A stretch of 64,000 nucleotides of DNA, from contig UYNY03000031.1 in assembly GCA_900620265.3 (NCBI GenBank), forward strand, positions 1 to 64,000. Direction: 5' to 3'. Position 1 is the first letter of the stretch; every line of letters begins with the position of its first letter. The notes below the pieces were generated by a model, which was not told the origin of the DNA, searched no databases, and saw only the letters and a list, made by a program, of their open reading frames with translations. Shown here one piece after another: positions 49,804-57,764 of the stretch. Both the position numbers and the translations under genes were made by a program. Source of the stretch: Nitrosopumilaceae archaeon. GTDB taxonomy: Archaea; Thermoproteota; Nitrososphaeria; Nitrososphaerales; Nitrosopumilaceae.

Positions 49804-50852
49804 CCGAGGCAGTCGCGCCTGAGCCTCTCGTACATCGGCCCGAGCGAGTCGTACAGCCTGCGCTGCCTGCGCGGCCTGCAGACCTGCATCGCGTACGAGG
49901 CGATCACCGGCAGCGCTATCGTGGCGTCGGCGTAGACGGTCGCCATGCCGCTGCGCGGGTCCTGCACCTTGCCCCAGCTCTTGCCCTCTGACAGCGTGGC
50001 GCCCGACAGGCCGCCCGTGTCGGGGCGGGCGTCGGTCACCTGGATGATATAGTCCTGGCCGCCGTCGCTCCTGCGCAGTATCTGGTCGAGCAGCGGCCCC
50101 GTCTGCTGCGCCGTGTTCTTGGGGACGCCGCCCCCGAGCTCCAGTATGCCGGACTTTTCCGACGAGTAGACGATGGCCGCCTGCTCCAGTATCTCCCTTG
50201 CAAAGTCGAGGTTGTACCCGGTCCCGCGCAGGCGGTGCGCGGCCAGGTTGAGCGCCAGCGACGAGTCCTTCAGGGTCGAGACGTAGACGGGGACGCCGTG
50301 CCTCTGCGCGCTCGCGACAAAGCTGAGGTCCGGGCGCGGGGCGTGCTCGTTGGTCAGCTCGCCCAGCCTGGCGCAGAACTCGGCCGTCGTGAACGGGTCG
50401 CGGCCGAACCCGGCGAACATCTTTTGGATCACCTGGTCCTGCGCCTCGAGCGTCTCGTAGAACTTTATAAAGATGTCACGGATGCGCACTATCTCGTCCC
50501 GGTACAGCCGGGCGTCGTCCACCTCGTGGCTTCCCTGGCGCACCGGCAGCCCCCACGCAAAGTGCTCCTCGTGGTACACGTTTGCACCCGTCGCGATTAT
50601 CCAGTCGACAAAGCCGCGCTCGACAAGGTCCCGCACGACGCCGCCGAGGCCGGCGGGCGTGAGCGCCCCCGACACGGTCAGGCAGATGGTCGCCCCCTCG
50701 TCTATCATGCGGGCGTAGAGCTTTGCGGCCTCGCCGAGGCGCCTGCCGTTGAACCCGGATCCGGCCAGCGCGTCGACGAGGCCGGTTATCCCGGAGGAGG
50801 GATCAAGGCGCATGTGGGGGATGGGGGGGCCGTCAAAGGCGTGGGGGTCCAC
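49800..50852 (-). CDS. dys: Deoxyhypusine synthase
   Basis: NAD-dependent enzyme that transfers aminobutyl from spermidine to a lysine of aIF5A. The catalytic Lys lies in ELGGGVPKNTAQQTGPLL, and NAD-binding segments include VDWIIATGANVYHEEHFAWG and DARPDTGGLSGATLSEGKSW. GTG 50852 (MDPHAFDGPPIPHMRLDPSS) is selected by the box A at 50875-50883; the ATG at 50813 would lose 13 residues. The agmatinase at 43.6 kb plausibly feeds the same polyamine pathway. Confidence 0.94.
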   Translation of the reverse strand: MDPHAFDGPPIPHMRLDPSSGITGLVDALAGSGFNGRRLGEAAKLYARMIDEGATICLTVSGALTPAGLGGVVRDLVERGFVDWIIATGANVYHEEHFAWGLPVRQGSHEVDDARLYRDEIVRIRDIFIKFYETLEAQDQVIQKMFAGFGRDPFTTAEFCARLGELTNEHAPRPDLSFVASAQRHGVPVYVSTLKDSSLALNLAAHRLRGTGYNLDFAREILEQAAIVYSSEKSGILELGGGVPKNTAQQTGPLLDQILRRSDGGQDYIIQVTDARPDTGGLSGATLSEGKSWGKVQDPRSGMATVYADATIALPVIASYAMQVCRPRRQRRLYDSLGPMYERLRRDCLG

Positions 50853-51153
50853 GGGCGGCGCCCGGATCCCGGGAGTAAAAAACGGTTCGGCCGGGGGGAG
50901 CCGGATCTGGCAGGGCAGGCGGCGCCCCCGGGTGATCGACGCGGGCGGGGAACGCGCTTGTGGAAACCGGCCGCCGCGCGTCCGCAGACGGAAGGATTCC
51001 ATACGGGGGCCCAAAGGGGGGGGGGCGGAACCCGGGCAGGATGTAGAGCTTGTGACATCACACGCCCGCGTACGCGCGCGGGCAAATGCCAGATCCGCCC
51101 CGGGTGGGGGTCCGCACGCTGCGGGGCCGCGCGGCCCGGATCCGCGGCGCCAG
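50853..51153. other. Gene-free interval between dys and the aldo-keto reductase
   Basis: Apart from the dys promoter at 50875-50883 I see no coding or RNA signal. A GC-rich inverted repeat near 51067-51084 (stems CCCGCG/CGCGGG) could form a hairpin but has no T-run after it. Confidence 0.5.
50875..50883 (-). promoter_or_regulatory. Box A deciding the dys start
   Basis: TTTTTTTAC-type element (TTTTTTAC on the minus strand) centred 27 bp upstream of GTG 50852. Confidence 0.55.
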
Positions 51154-52236
51154 TCACGAGACCAGGCGCCGCACCAGGTCGTCCGCCTCGCCGGGGGTCA
51201 TCGGCGGCATCCCCATCAGGCGCAGGTTCTCCTCTACATGGGCCGGCGACTTGTGGCCGGCCAGCGGAGCCAGCACGCCGGGGACCGAGCGGAGGAACTG
51301 GAGGGCGCGCTGCGCCGGCGGCAGGTCGCCGAACTCGGGCATCGTGCCGGGCGCAAGCAGGCGGCCCTGCATGAACGGGGCGCTGGTAAAGACGCCGAGC
51401 CCGAGCGAGCCGGCCGCCTCGAGCGCCGTCACCTCGCGCCCGCCGGCCACCTGCGTCCTTTGGAGCAGCGCCTCGCCATAGTACATGTTGAGAGGCAGCT
51501 GGACGAACCGGAGCCCGTGATCCTGCCCGCCGGCGCGCCTTGCTATGGACACGACCTCCTCCAGCGAGAGGTGGCGCGGGTCGGACGGCGGGACGCGGAG
51601 CGAGTCCCACGTCGCTATCCCATAGTGGGCTATGCGCCCCCTCTTGCGCTCCTCCTCGTACATGCAGAACGCGTCGTGGATCATCGAGTGGAGCGCCTCC
51701 ATGCCGCGCGCCTGGAGCTGCCCCTCGGCGGGGTTGTGCAGGTACAGCAGGTCTATGCAGTCAAGGCCGAGGTTTGCCAGGCTCCTGTCCAGCTGGTCCC
51801 TCAGGTACGCGGGCGACATGCAGTGGTAGGTGGGCGCCACGTCGCCCTCCTTTACTATCCCGGTGTCGGTGAACTCTTTCTTTACGTACGCCCAAAAGTC
51901 GGCGCCCGACTCCGAGTCGGCCGACAGGTAGCCGCCCTTTGTCGATACAAAGACGCCATCGCGCGGGACGCCGCCCCCGGCCGCAAGGGCCCGGCCCACG
52001 GAGCGCTCTGCGCGCTGCCCCCGGTAGTTTGCCGCCGTGTCTACCACGTTGACGCCGGCCCCGAGCGAGCTTGCGACCGCGGCCTCGACGAGGCGGTCAG
52101 TCGCGTCGTCCTGATCACCGAGGTACGTGCCCATCCCCACGGTCGAGAGGGAGAGTCCGGCAAACTCGCGGTAGCAGGCGGGGTTGGCCGCGGCGACCCT
52201 GGCGGTGCCGGCGGCGGTCGCGTGCCCGGGGATCAT
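51154..52236 (-). CDS. Aldo-keto reductase family protein
   Basis: A 360-aa TIM-barrel oxidoreductase: Asp and Tyr of the catalytic tetrad in NVVDTAANYRGQRAE, Lys in VFVSTKGGYL, His in LLYLHNPAEG. It has an insertion after the Lys strand (ADSESGADFWAYVKKEFTDT) and a long C-terminal extension, making it longer than usual (about 330 aa). Carbonyl substrate unknown. Box A (CTTTAAATTT, 52258-52267 minus) is 27 bp upstream of ATG 52236. Confidence 0.85.
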   Translation of the reverse strand: MIPGHATAAGTARVAAANPACYREFAGLSLSTVGMGTYLGDQDDATDRLVEAAVASSLGAGVNVVDTAANYRGQRAERSVGRALAAGGGVPRDGVFVSTKGGYLSADSESGADFWAYVKKEFTDTGIVKEGDVAPTYHCMSPAYLRDQLDRSLANLGLDCIDLLYLHNPAEGQLQARGMEALHSMIHDAFCMYEEERKRGRIAHYGIATWDSLRVPPSDPRHLSLEEVVSIARRAGGQDHGLRFVQLPLNMYYGEALLQRTQVAGGREVTALEAAGSLGLGVFTSAPFMQGRLLAPGTMPEFGDLPPAQRALQFLRSVPGVLAPLAGHKSPAHVEENLRLMGMPPMTPGEADDLVRRLVS

Positions 52237-52261
52237 GCCGGGCCGGGCGGGCGGGCCAAAT

Positions 52262-53143
52262 TTAAAGCAGTGGCGAGGCCGCGATGGCCGCGACTAGGGC
52301 GGCGCCCGAGATCCTAGAGTAGGCGATGGTGGTGCGCACGTGCGGGACGCACCCCCTGCCGGAGGATCCGGCGAGTCCGGCGGCGGCCCTTGCGGCAAGC
52401 GGCAGCGGGAGGAGGGCGGCAAGGGATATCCAGGGCAGCGGGCCGTAAAGGACGCCGGCGCAGACGGCGGCGCAGTATGCGGCCGGAAAGGCCCAGAAGA
52501 GGCGGGATCTTGACGGGCCGGCGATGACTGCAAGGGTGCGCCTGCCGCGCGGCGCGTCGGTCGCAGAGTCGGGCATCGAGGCCGCATACAGGACGAGCGC
52601 CGACAGTGACCCGGCCGCGATGCCGGCAAAGACGGAGCCGGGCAGCACCTCGCCTGCCTGGAGCAGGGACGTCCCGGCGACTATGAGGGCGCCCTTTGCG
52701 CCGACAAAGAGCTCGCCCAGCCCGCGGCACGCTATGCTTGTAGAGTAGAGCAGCACCGATACGACTGCGAACGCGAGCAGGAGAGCCACGAGCGGGCCGC
52801 CAAGGACGGCAAGGTACGCGCCCGCCGCGGCACCCAGTACAAGCATCGCGATGCCGGCGCGGTACACGGATGCGGGATCCAGCAGGCCGCCGGGCAGGAC
52901 GCCGGTGCCGCCGCTCACGCCGGTGCTGGTGCCCGGCGTGTCGATGCCGCGCCTGTAATCCCAATAGTCGTTGAGCAGGTCGACGCTCGCGTGGAGCGCA
53001 AGCACGCCGCCGAGCGTGACGGCAGCCACCCAGGGGTCCAGTGTGCCCGTATGGGCCCACGCGACTGACAGGCCGGCCGAGACTGAGACGACGGACGCGA
53101 GCAAAAAGCGCGCGCGGACGACGCGCAGCCAGGCGGAGATCAC
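52262..53143 (-). CDS. UbiA-family prenyltransferase (MenA-like)
   Basis: A 293-aa membrane prenyltransferase with about eight hydrophobic segments; the first Asp-rich motif is DLLNDYWDYRRGID and the second ASMPDSATDAPRGRR, both Mg-prenyl-diphosphate sites. The NDYWDY form and pattern resemble MenA/1,4-dihydroxy-2-naphthoate prenyltransferase, plausibly for menaquinone, though archaeal lipid prenyltransferases (GGGP-type) are also in this family. GTG 53143 is the first start matching the family N-terminus (ISAWLRVVRARFLLAS); upstream codons are unsupported. Confidence 0.85.
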   Translation of the reverse strand: MISAWLRVVRARFLLASVVSVSAGLSVAWAHTGTLDPWVAAVTLGGVLALHASVDLLNDYWDYRRGIDTPGTSTGVSGGTGVLPGGLLDPASVYRAGIAMLVLGAAAGAYLAVLGGPLVALLLAFAVVSVLLYSTSIACRGLGELFVGAKGALIVAGTSLLQAGEVLPGSVFAGIAAGSLSALVLYAASMPDSATDAPRGRRTLAVIAGPSRSRLFWAFPAAYCAAVCAGVLYGPLPWISLAALLPLPLAARAAAGLAGSSGRGCVPHVRTTIAYSRISGAALVAAIAASPLL

Positions 53144-53636
53144 GGCGGGGGCCCCCGGACGGAATACGGGCCGCCGTGCATGATGCAGGTGCGGCTCATG
53201 CGTACCTGCGCCCTTGCGCCAGGCCGGGATCCGGGCGCGCCGCGTATGATTCAGGTATTGGAGCGCCCCGGGGGATGCAGTCGGGGCCAGGCCGCTCGCC
53301 GGGGCCAGAGCTGCATACGGGCGCCGCGGATGGCAGGTGCCGCATGTGAAGAACGCCAAGAGCACAGCAGGGGCCAAAGTCGGGGATCATTCCCAGCGCC
53401 GCTCCGGGGCCGGCTCGTGTTAAATACGTATTGGATCCGGCAGAGGTTGCGGGCCAATCGCGGATCCCGGCGCAACATGGCGTTGATAGCGCCGATGGAA
53501 AACTTGGAAACGTCCCGCGCCCAGGGCCACACGTGCCAAGCACGGGGGTTCCGCAGGCGGGGCGCGCGGGATCAGGATCCGGGACGGTGGGCAGGGCGGC
53601 CACAGTTTCGTCCCGCTGCAACATCCCAGCACAATC
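53144..53636. other. About 490 bp without a supported gene
   Basis: Open frames here (such as one at 53180-53662 and one at 53431-53940) are Arg/Pro/Gly-rich with weak third-position GC and no family signs. Two copies of TTAAATACGTAT (53420-53431 and 53833-53844) mark TATA-like patches; only the second has a credible gene nearby. Could hold an unseen RNA. Confidence 0.5.
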
Positions 53637-53810
53637 TCACTTGCGCATCGCGGATCTTATGATCGACTGTATCTTGCCAAGCTCGCGCTCAAACGCGATC
53701 CTTTCGGGGGACTTGTACGGTGAGCCAGAGATCACCCTGAGCGACCAAGCGGAATCAGTCCAGCCGCATTCATGGCCCGGATCCCTGTCCGCCAGCCAGT
53801 CATCCCTCAT
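53637..53810 (-). CDS. 57-aa small protein not in the longer-ORF set
   Basis: ATG 53810 encodes MRDDWLADRDPGHECGWTDS, then WSLRVISGSPYKSPERIAFE and RELGKIQSIIRSAMRK, ending at TGA 53637. The box A at 53831-53840 lies 26-27 bp upstream, third positions are G/C-rich, and the Arg/Glu-rich C-terminal helix looks amphipathic. Unknown function; it sits between the sparse region and the Hef-like helicase. Confidence 0.55.
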   Translation of the reverse strand: MRDDWLADRDPGHECGWTDSAWSLRVISGSPYKSPERIAFERELGKIQSIIRSAMRK

Positions 53811-53830
53811 GCCCATGCCCCGCGGGGGCG

Positions 53831-53840
53831 CATTAAATAC
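53831..53840 (-). promoter_or_regulatory. Box A for the 57-aa gene
   Basis: GTATTTAATG on the minus strand, about 26 bp upstream of ATG 53810. Confidence 0.55.
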
Positions 53841-53895
53841 GTATATGATCGGTGCGATCCTGCCCGATCGGGGGGCTCGGCCGGCCCGGGTTCAA

Positions 53896-53904
53896 CCTAT
53901 ATAC
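53896..53904 (+). promoter_or_regulatory. Box A for the Hef-like helicase
   Basis: CCTATATAC is 28 bp upstream of GTG 53928 and decides that start over the open frame beginning at 53772. Confidence 0.55.
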
Positions 53905-53927
53905 GAACGGCCCCGGGGGGCGGCGCG

Positions 53928-55397
53928 GTGCAGTACATAGAGAGGAGGTACGTGCGCAGGGGGGCCGTCGAGTCGCGCAGGTACCAGGTGGACCTTGCCG
54001 CCCAGGCCGTCGCCGAGAACTGCATCGTGGTGCTGCCGACCGGGCTGGGCAAGACGGCAGTCGCGCTGCTGGTCGCAGCAGAGTACCTCTCAAGGGGCAC
54101 GGGCGTCCTCTTTTTGGCGCCGACAAGGGTGCTTGCCGGGCAGCACCAAGAGTTCATGGAGGGCGGCCTCACCATCGACGACATCACGCTGGTGACCGGC
54201 GAGGACCCGCCAAAGAAGAGAAAGAAGGCGTGGGCGGCAAGCCTTGTCTGCGCGACCCCGGAGATAGCAAGGAACGACCTTGAGAGGGGGCTGGTTCCCG
54301 CCGATCAATTCGGGGCCGTCATATTCGACGAGGTGCACAGGACGGTCGGCGACTATGCGTACTCTGTGATAGCCGACAGGTTCTGGGACGCGGGGGCCCG
54401 GATGGTCGGCATGACGGCGACCCTGCCGAGCGAGAAGGCAAAGGCGAGCGAGATAATCAGCCGCCTGCGCGCCTCGCGCGTCGCAGAGATGAGGGAGGAC
54501 GACCCGGAGGTCAAAGAGTTCACGCACCAGACCAGCGTAGAGTACGTCTCGGTGAGCCTGCCCCCGGAGCTGATCTCGGTCCAGGCCCATCTCAGGGCGG
54601 CCCTTGACAGGAGGTACTCGGAGCTGCGCGCAAACCCGCGGCTGAAGATCGGGCAGCAGTCGGTCTCTGCCCTGCTGCGGATCCGCCCGTTCGTGATAAC
54701 AAAGGCGAGGGGGTCTGCAAGGGCGCTCTTTGAGGCCATACGGCTGCACCACGCGCTCGCCATGCTAGAGGCGCACGGGACGACGCCGTTCCTGCGGTTC
54801 TGCGAGAGGACGAGGGAGAAGCGGGGGGCGGCGCCGCTCTTCCGCGACGTGGACGTCGATACTGCCATCCGGCTCGCGCGGGAGGCCAGCGGGTCGGGGA
54901 TCGAGCACCCAAAGCTCAAGAAACTGGTGGAGATAATGGGGTCGACCACCGAGAGGACGCTGATATTTGCAAGCTATCGCGATACCGTGGGGGTGATACG
55001 GTCGGCGCTCGAGGAGGCGGGGATGCCGTCAGTCGCGCTCGTCGGCAAGGCCGGCGAGACGGGTCTTGGGCAGAGGGGGCAGGCGAGGGCCGTGCAGGGG
55101 TTCAGGGACGGGCAGTACCGCGCGATGATAGCCACGCGCGTCGGCGAGGAGGGGCTTGACATATCGGAGGTGGGGCAGGTCATATTCTATGACAACGTGC
55201 CAAGCTCGATACGGTTCGTGCAGCGCAGGGGGAGGACGGGCAGGAGGAGCGACGGCCGGCTGGTCGTGCTGGTCGCAAAGGGGACCATCGACGAGACGTA
55301 CAGGTGGATAGGGGAGCGCAAGGTAAAGGCCGCAAGAACCATGGGGGAGAAGATGTCCGGGATGATAGAAAAGGGCGGGCTTGACGGGTACATGTGA
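53928..55397 (+). CDS. Hef/FANCM-type superfamily 2 helicase (helicase part only)
   Basis: A 489-aa DEAH-like helicase: RRYQVDLAAQAVAENCIVVL with Walker A PTGLGKT (37-43), VIFDEVHRTVGDY, GMTATLPSEKAKASEI, and C-terminal RTLIFASYRDT, ATRVGEEGLDISEVGQVIFY and QRRGRTGRRSDGR. Hef proteins of euryarchaea add an XPF-type nuclease; here the protein ends soon after the helicase motifs (MSGMIEKGGLDGYM). By analogy it remodels stalled forks. Transcribed away from the 57-aa gene. Confidence 0.88.
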   Translation: MQYIERRYVRRGAVESRRYQVDLAAQAVAENCIVVLPTGLGKTAVALLVAAEYLSRGTGVLFLAPTRVLAGQHQEFMEGGLTIDDITLVTGEDPPKKRKKAWAASLVCATPEIARNDLERGLVPADQFGAVIFDEVHRTVGDYAYSVIADRFWDAGARMVGMTATLPSEKAKASEIISRLRASRVAEMREDDPEVKEFTHQTSVEYVSVSLPPELISVQAHLRAALDRRYSELRANPRLKIGQQSVSALLRIRPFVITKARGSARALFEAIRLHHALAMLEAHGTTPFLRFCERTREKRGAAPLFRDVDVDTAIRLAREASGSGIEHPKLKKLVEIMGSTTERTLIFASYRDTVGVIRSALEEAGMPSVALVGKAGETGLGQRGQARAVQGFRDGQYRAMIATRVGEEGLDISEVGQVIFYDNVPSSIRFVQRRGRTGRRSDGRLVVLVAKGTIDETYRWIGERKVKAARTMGEKMSGMIEKGGLDGYM

Positions 55398-55563
55398 GGG
55401 ATTGCGCGCCGTTGCGCGTGATAGGGGGCATTGCCAGAGTGCAAGACTCGCGCCATGATCCGCGCCGTGACACGGATTCGTACGGCACCACGCTGTACGG
55501 GAGATCCGTGCTACGGGGCGATCCTTTTGTTATTAGCGGGATCACAGTCCCACATCTAGCCGT

Positions 55564-56142
55564 CTACCGGGCAGGGTCCGGCCGCGGCGTGCCGGAACCG
55601 CCGGCAAGGCCGAGGGATCGGAGCAGCCTCATGCCGTCCTCTGCCTCGCTTCCTGTCATGTCCCACCCGAGCCCCCCGGCCATGCGGGCCGCCTCGACAG
55701 GCGAGCAGTCCCTGCCCGCCGCGCCGTGCCTTGCGGCCGCAAAGTGCAGCATCGCCGCGTGGTAGAGGGGCTCTGACCGGAGGCCGCAGTGGGACCGGCA
55801 CTCTTTGACGATCTCTGATATCACGCCGTACGTGGCGCCGTGCTCGCTCACGGCGGCCTCGGCGCACTCCCGCCCGTCCTCGGTGAGGCGGTATACAAAG
55901 CCGTTGTTGCTCCAAGACGCCATGTCGACGTATATGAGGACGAACGACGAGAGATCCACCAGTGCCCCCGCCAGGCCGCCGCTGTACGGGCCGTAATGGA
56001 GGGCCCTGTAGTCGCGGATCCCAAGTCCGGGGATCCTCTGGGCCTGGAAGTAGAGCAGCTTTTGCATGGCAAGCTTGCCGGTGATTGTCCCGCCGCACGC
56101 GTGAAGGGTCATCTCTATCGCGTCGTAGATGGTCGCGGCCAC
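55564..56142 (-). CDS. Panacea-like domain protein, copy 1
   Basis: A 192-aa protein whose first half matches a Panacea (SocA-like) pattern: ACGG-type CGGTITGKLAMQKLLYFQ, YRALHYGPYSGGLAGALVDL, then SWSNNGFVYRLTEDGREC. The C-terminal part is helical with a long variable tail. It is clearly paralogous to 56880-57422 (shared MAATIYD N-terminus, MQKLLYFQ, YGP(Y/F)S). Panacea domains neutralise toxins in diverse bacterial toxin-antitoxin pairs; here no toxin is evident. Box A (CGTTTTTATCG, 56164-56174 minus) is 27 bp upstream. Confidence 0.65.
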   Translation of the reverse strand: MAATIYDAIEMTLHACGGTITGKLAMQKLLYFQAQRIPGLGIRDYRALHYGPYSGGLAGALVDLSSFVLIYVDMASWSNNGFVYRLTEDGRECAEAAVSEHGATYGVISEIVKECRSHCGLRSEPLYHAAMLHFAAARHGAAGRDCSPVEAARMAGGLGWDMTGSEAEDGMRLLRSLGLAGGSGTPRPDPAR

Positions 56143-56230
56143 GGGCGGCGGCGGGGGCAGTCCCGATAAAAACGTGTCCCGGCGGCGGGGCGATCGCGGT
56201 ACCGCGTACCTAGACAGATCCTGCCCAGGT

Positions 56231-56240
56231 ATCTTGATAT
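56231..56240 (+). promoter_or_regulatory. Weak box A before the TAG-interrupted gene
   Basis: ATCTTGATAT is 27-29 bp upstream of ATG 56265. It supports that start rather than the GTG at 56241. Confidence 0.35.
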
Positions 56241-56264
56241 GTGGATCGGGCGGGCGCGGGCCGC

Positions 56265-56861
56265 ATGCACGAGGACGAGGGGATCGCAGACCCGGGCAGG
56301 TACATCATCGACGACGTCGACGCGTCCGTCATCGTGCTGGCCGGGACGGGCGGGGTGCCGGTCAACGGGAGTACAAAGATGCAGTTGGCGTTCTTCCTGA
56401 TGGCCGATGACATACCGGGGTTTGCCGACCAGGTGGGCTTTGTGCCGCACAGGCTCGGGCCGTACAGCGAGGTCATCGCCAACAGGTGCGCCGTGCTTGC
56501 CAGGGAGGGGGCCGTGCGCGACGACGGGGAGACGATCTTGCTCACGGGCCTAGGCGCGTAGCTGTATGAGGGGACCGGGGCCCGGCTGGACGCCAGGTAC
56601 CTTGAGGCCATGGACGTGTACAAGAAGATGATGAACCCGATGGAGCACGACATGCTGCTGGCATACGTGTACCTGATGTACCCGAACATGTCGTACAGGT
56701 TGGACGACTATGGGCGCATAGTCAAGAACAGGAAGGAGCTGGTAATGTCGCTGATCAAGGACAGGAAGATCAGCTCCCAGCGCGGGTCAGAGCTGTGGGG
56801 AGTCTCGCACTCGGTCGTCATTGCAGAGATGAACAAGAGAAGGATGCAGGTGCTCAGGTGA
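56265..56861 (+). pseudogene. Panacea-like/UPF0175-like protein interrupted by in-frame TAG
   Basis: From ATG 56265 the frame reads VPVNGSTKMQLAFFLMADDI and FVPHRLGPYSEVIANRCAVL, homologous to its two minus-strand neighbours, then stops at TAG 56559-56561 after LLTGLGA. The same frame continues without another stop for 99 codons: LYEGTGARLDARYLEAMDVY, DVYKKMMNPMEHDMLLAYVY, and a C-terminus RKISSQRGSELWGVSHSVVI like UPF0175 antitoxins. One base (AAG to TAG) explains the break, by mutation, sequencing error or readthrough. The downstream part could also start at ATG 56610. Confidence 0.6.
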
Positions 56862-56879
56862 GCTCCACGCCGGGCCGGA

Positions 56880-57422
56880 TCACCTTGTAAGATCCAGAGA
56901 CCTGAGCAGCTTGGCCCCAGCCCGTGCGTCTGATGGATCCATCCGCCATGCTGACTCCACCATTGAGGACATTTGATCCGCATCATAGCCGTGCTCGTCG
57001 TTTTCCACCATTATATGGTGCGACTTGGCGGCGCATGACATTACGATCCCACGTAGGCCGCACGCATCCCTGCACATTTGCACGATCCCGCATATCTGAT
57101 CGTACGTGGCGGCGTATTTTTCGGCCGCCCTCCTGGCGCACCCCTCGCCGCCCTCTGAAAATCTGTACACGTAGCCGTCGTTGCCCCATGATCTCAGCTC
57201 GATCCGTATGAGATCAAACGACGCGAGGGAGAGCAGGGCACCCTGCACATTGCGGCTGAACGGCCCATAGTAACGGTGGACGTGGTCGTTGATCACGGCA
57301 TGTACCTCCGGGATCTTCAGGGACTGGAAGTAGAGCAGCTTTTGCATGGCCGTGCTGCCCGTGACGGTCCCGCCGCACGCGACCATCGTCATCTGGATAA
57401 TGTCGTATATGGTCGCGGCCAT
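56880..57422 (-). CDS. Panacea-like domain protein, copy 2
   Basis: A 180-aa paralogue of 55564-56142: MAATIYDIIQMTMVACGGTV, TGSTAMQKLLYFQSLKIPEV, VHRYYGPFSRNVQGALLSLA and RSWGNDGYVYRFSEGGEGCA. It ends LLRSLDLTR, like LLRSLGLAGG of copy 1. Third positions are less GC-biased than in most neighbours, which may indicate recent acquisition. Box A (CTTATTAACC, 57444-57453 minus) is 27 bp upstream of ATG 57422. Confidence 0.65.
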   Translation of the reverse strand: MAATIYDIIQMTMVACGGTVTGSTAMQKLLYFQSLKIPEVHAVINDHVHRYYGPFSRNVQGALLSLASFDLIRIELRSWGNDGYVYRFSEGGEGCARRAAEKYAATYDQICGIVQMCRDACGLRGIVMSCAAKSHHIMVENDEHGYDADQMSSMVESAWRMDPSDARAGAKLLRSLDLTR

Positions 57423-57485
57423 CGCCGGGGGGCGGGACGGCGCGGTTAATAAGAATTCGCGGGCGGCGGGCCCCCGGATCCGGCC

Positions 57486-57764
57486 CTAGCCGGTCCTGCG
57501 GATCACGTGGTACCCGAACTGCGACCTCACGGGGCCCGACGTGCCGCCGACCGACAGCGAGAAGGCCTCCCTTTCAAACTCCTTTACCATCGCGCCCCTC
57601 CCGAACCACCCAAGGTCGCCGCCCCGCCTGGCGCTGCCGCCGTCGATCGAGACGGCCCTTGCGACTGTGGCAAATTTCTCGCCCCCGTCAAGGCGGGCAA
57701 TGACCCCCTCGGCCTCTGAGAGCTTTTTGACCAGTATGTGCGAGCACTTTACCTTGGATGACAT
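57486..57764 (-). CDS. Parvulin-type peptidyl-prolyl isomerase
   Basis: A 92-aa single-domain parvulin: KCSHILVKKLSEAEGVIARL, DGGSARRGGDLGWFGRGAMV, EFEREAFSLSVGGTSGPVRS and QFGYHVIRRTG are the canonical motifs. No signal peptide, so it acts in the cytoplasm unless exported otherwise. Its ATG overlaps the giant gene's stop codon by one base (TAATG at 57766-57762), so translation is probably coupled to the surface protein. Confidence 0.9.
   Translation of the reverse strand: MSSKVKCSHILVKKLSEAEGVIARLDGGEKFATVARAVSIDGGSARRGGDLGWFGRGAMVKEFEREAFSLSVGGTSGPVRSQFGYHVIRRTG

Noticed and set aside
51060-51090. GC-rich inverted repeat as a terminator or attachment site
   Set aside because: No T-run follows and it is expected by chance in such GC-rich DNA.
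53180-53662. 160-codon and 169-codon plus-strand frames in the sparse region
   Set aside because: Composition is Arg/Gly/Pro/Ser-rich, no domain, and the start codons lack box A support. The 57-aa gene on the other strand is better supported.
55556-56098. 180-codon minus-strand frame overlapping Panacea copy 1 in another frame
   Set aside because: The sister frame 55564-56142 carries the conserved motifs, so this is a shadow.
56559-56561. TAG read as pyrrolysine
   Set aside because: Thaumarchaea are not known to carry the pyrrolysine system, and no pyl genes are in the window; a nonsense change or error is simpler.
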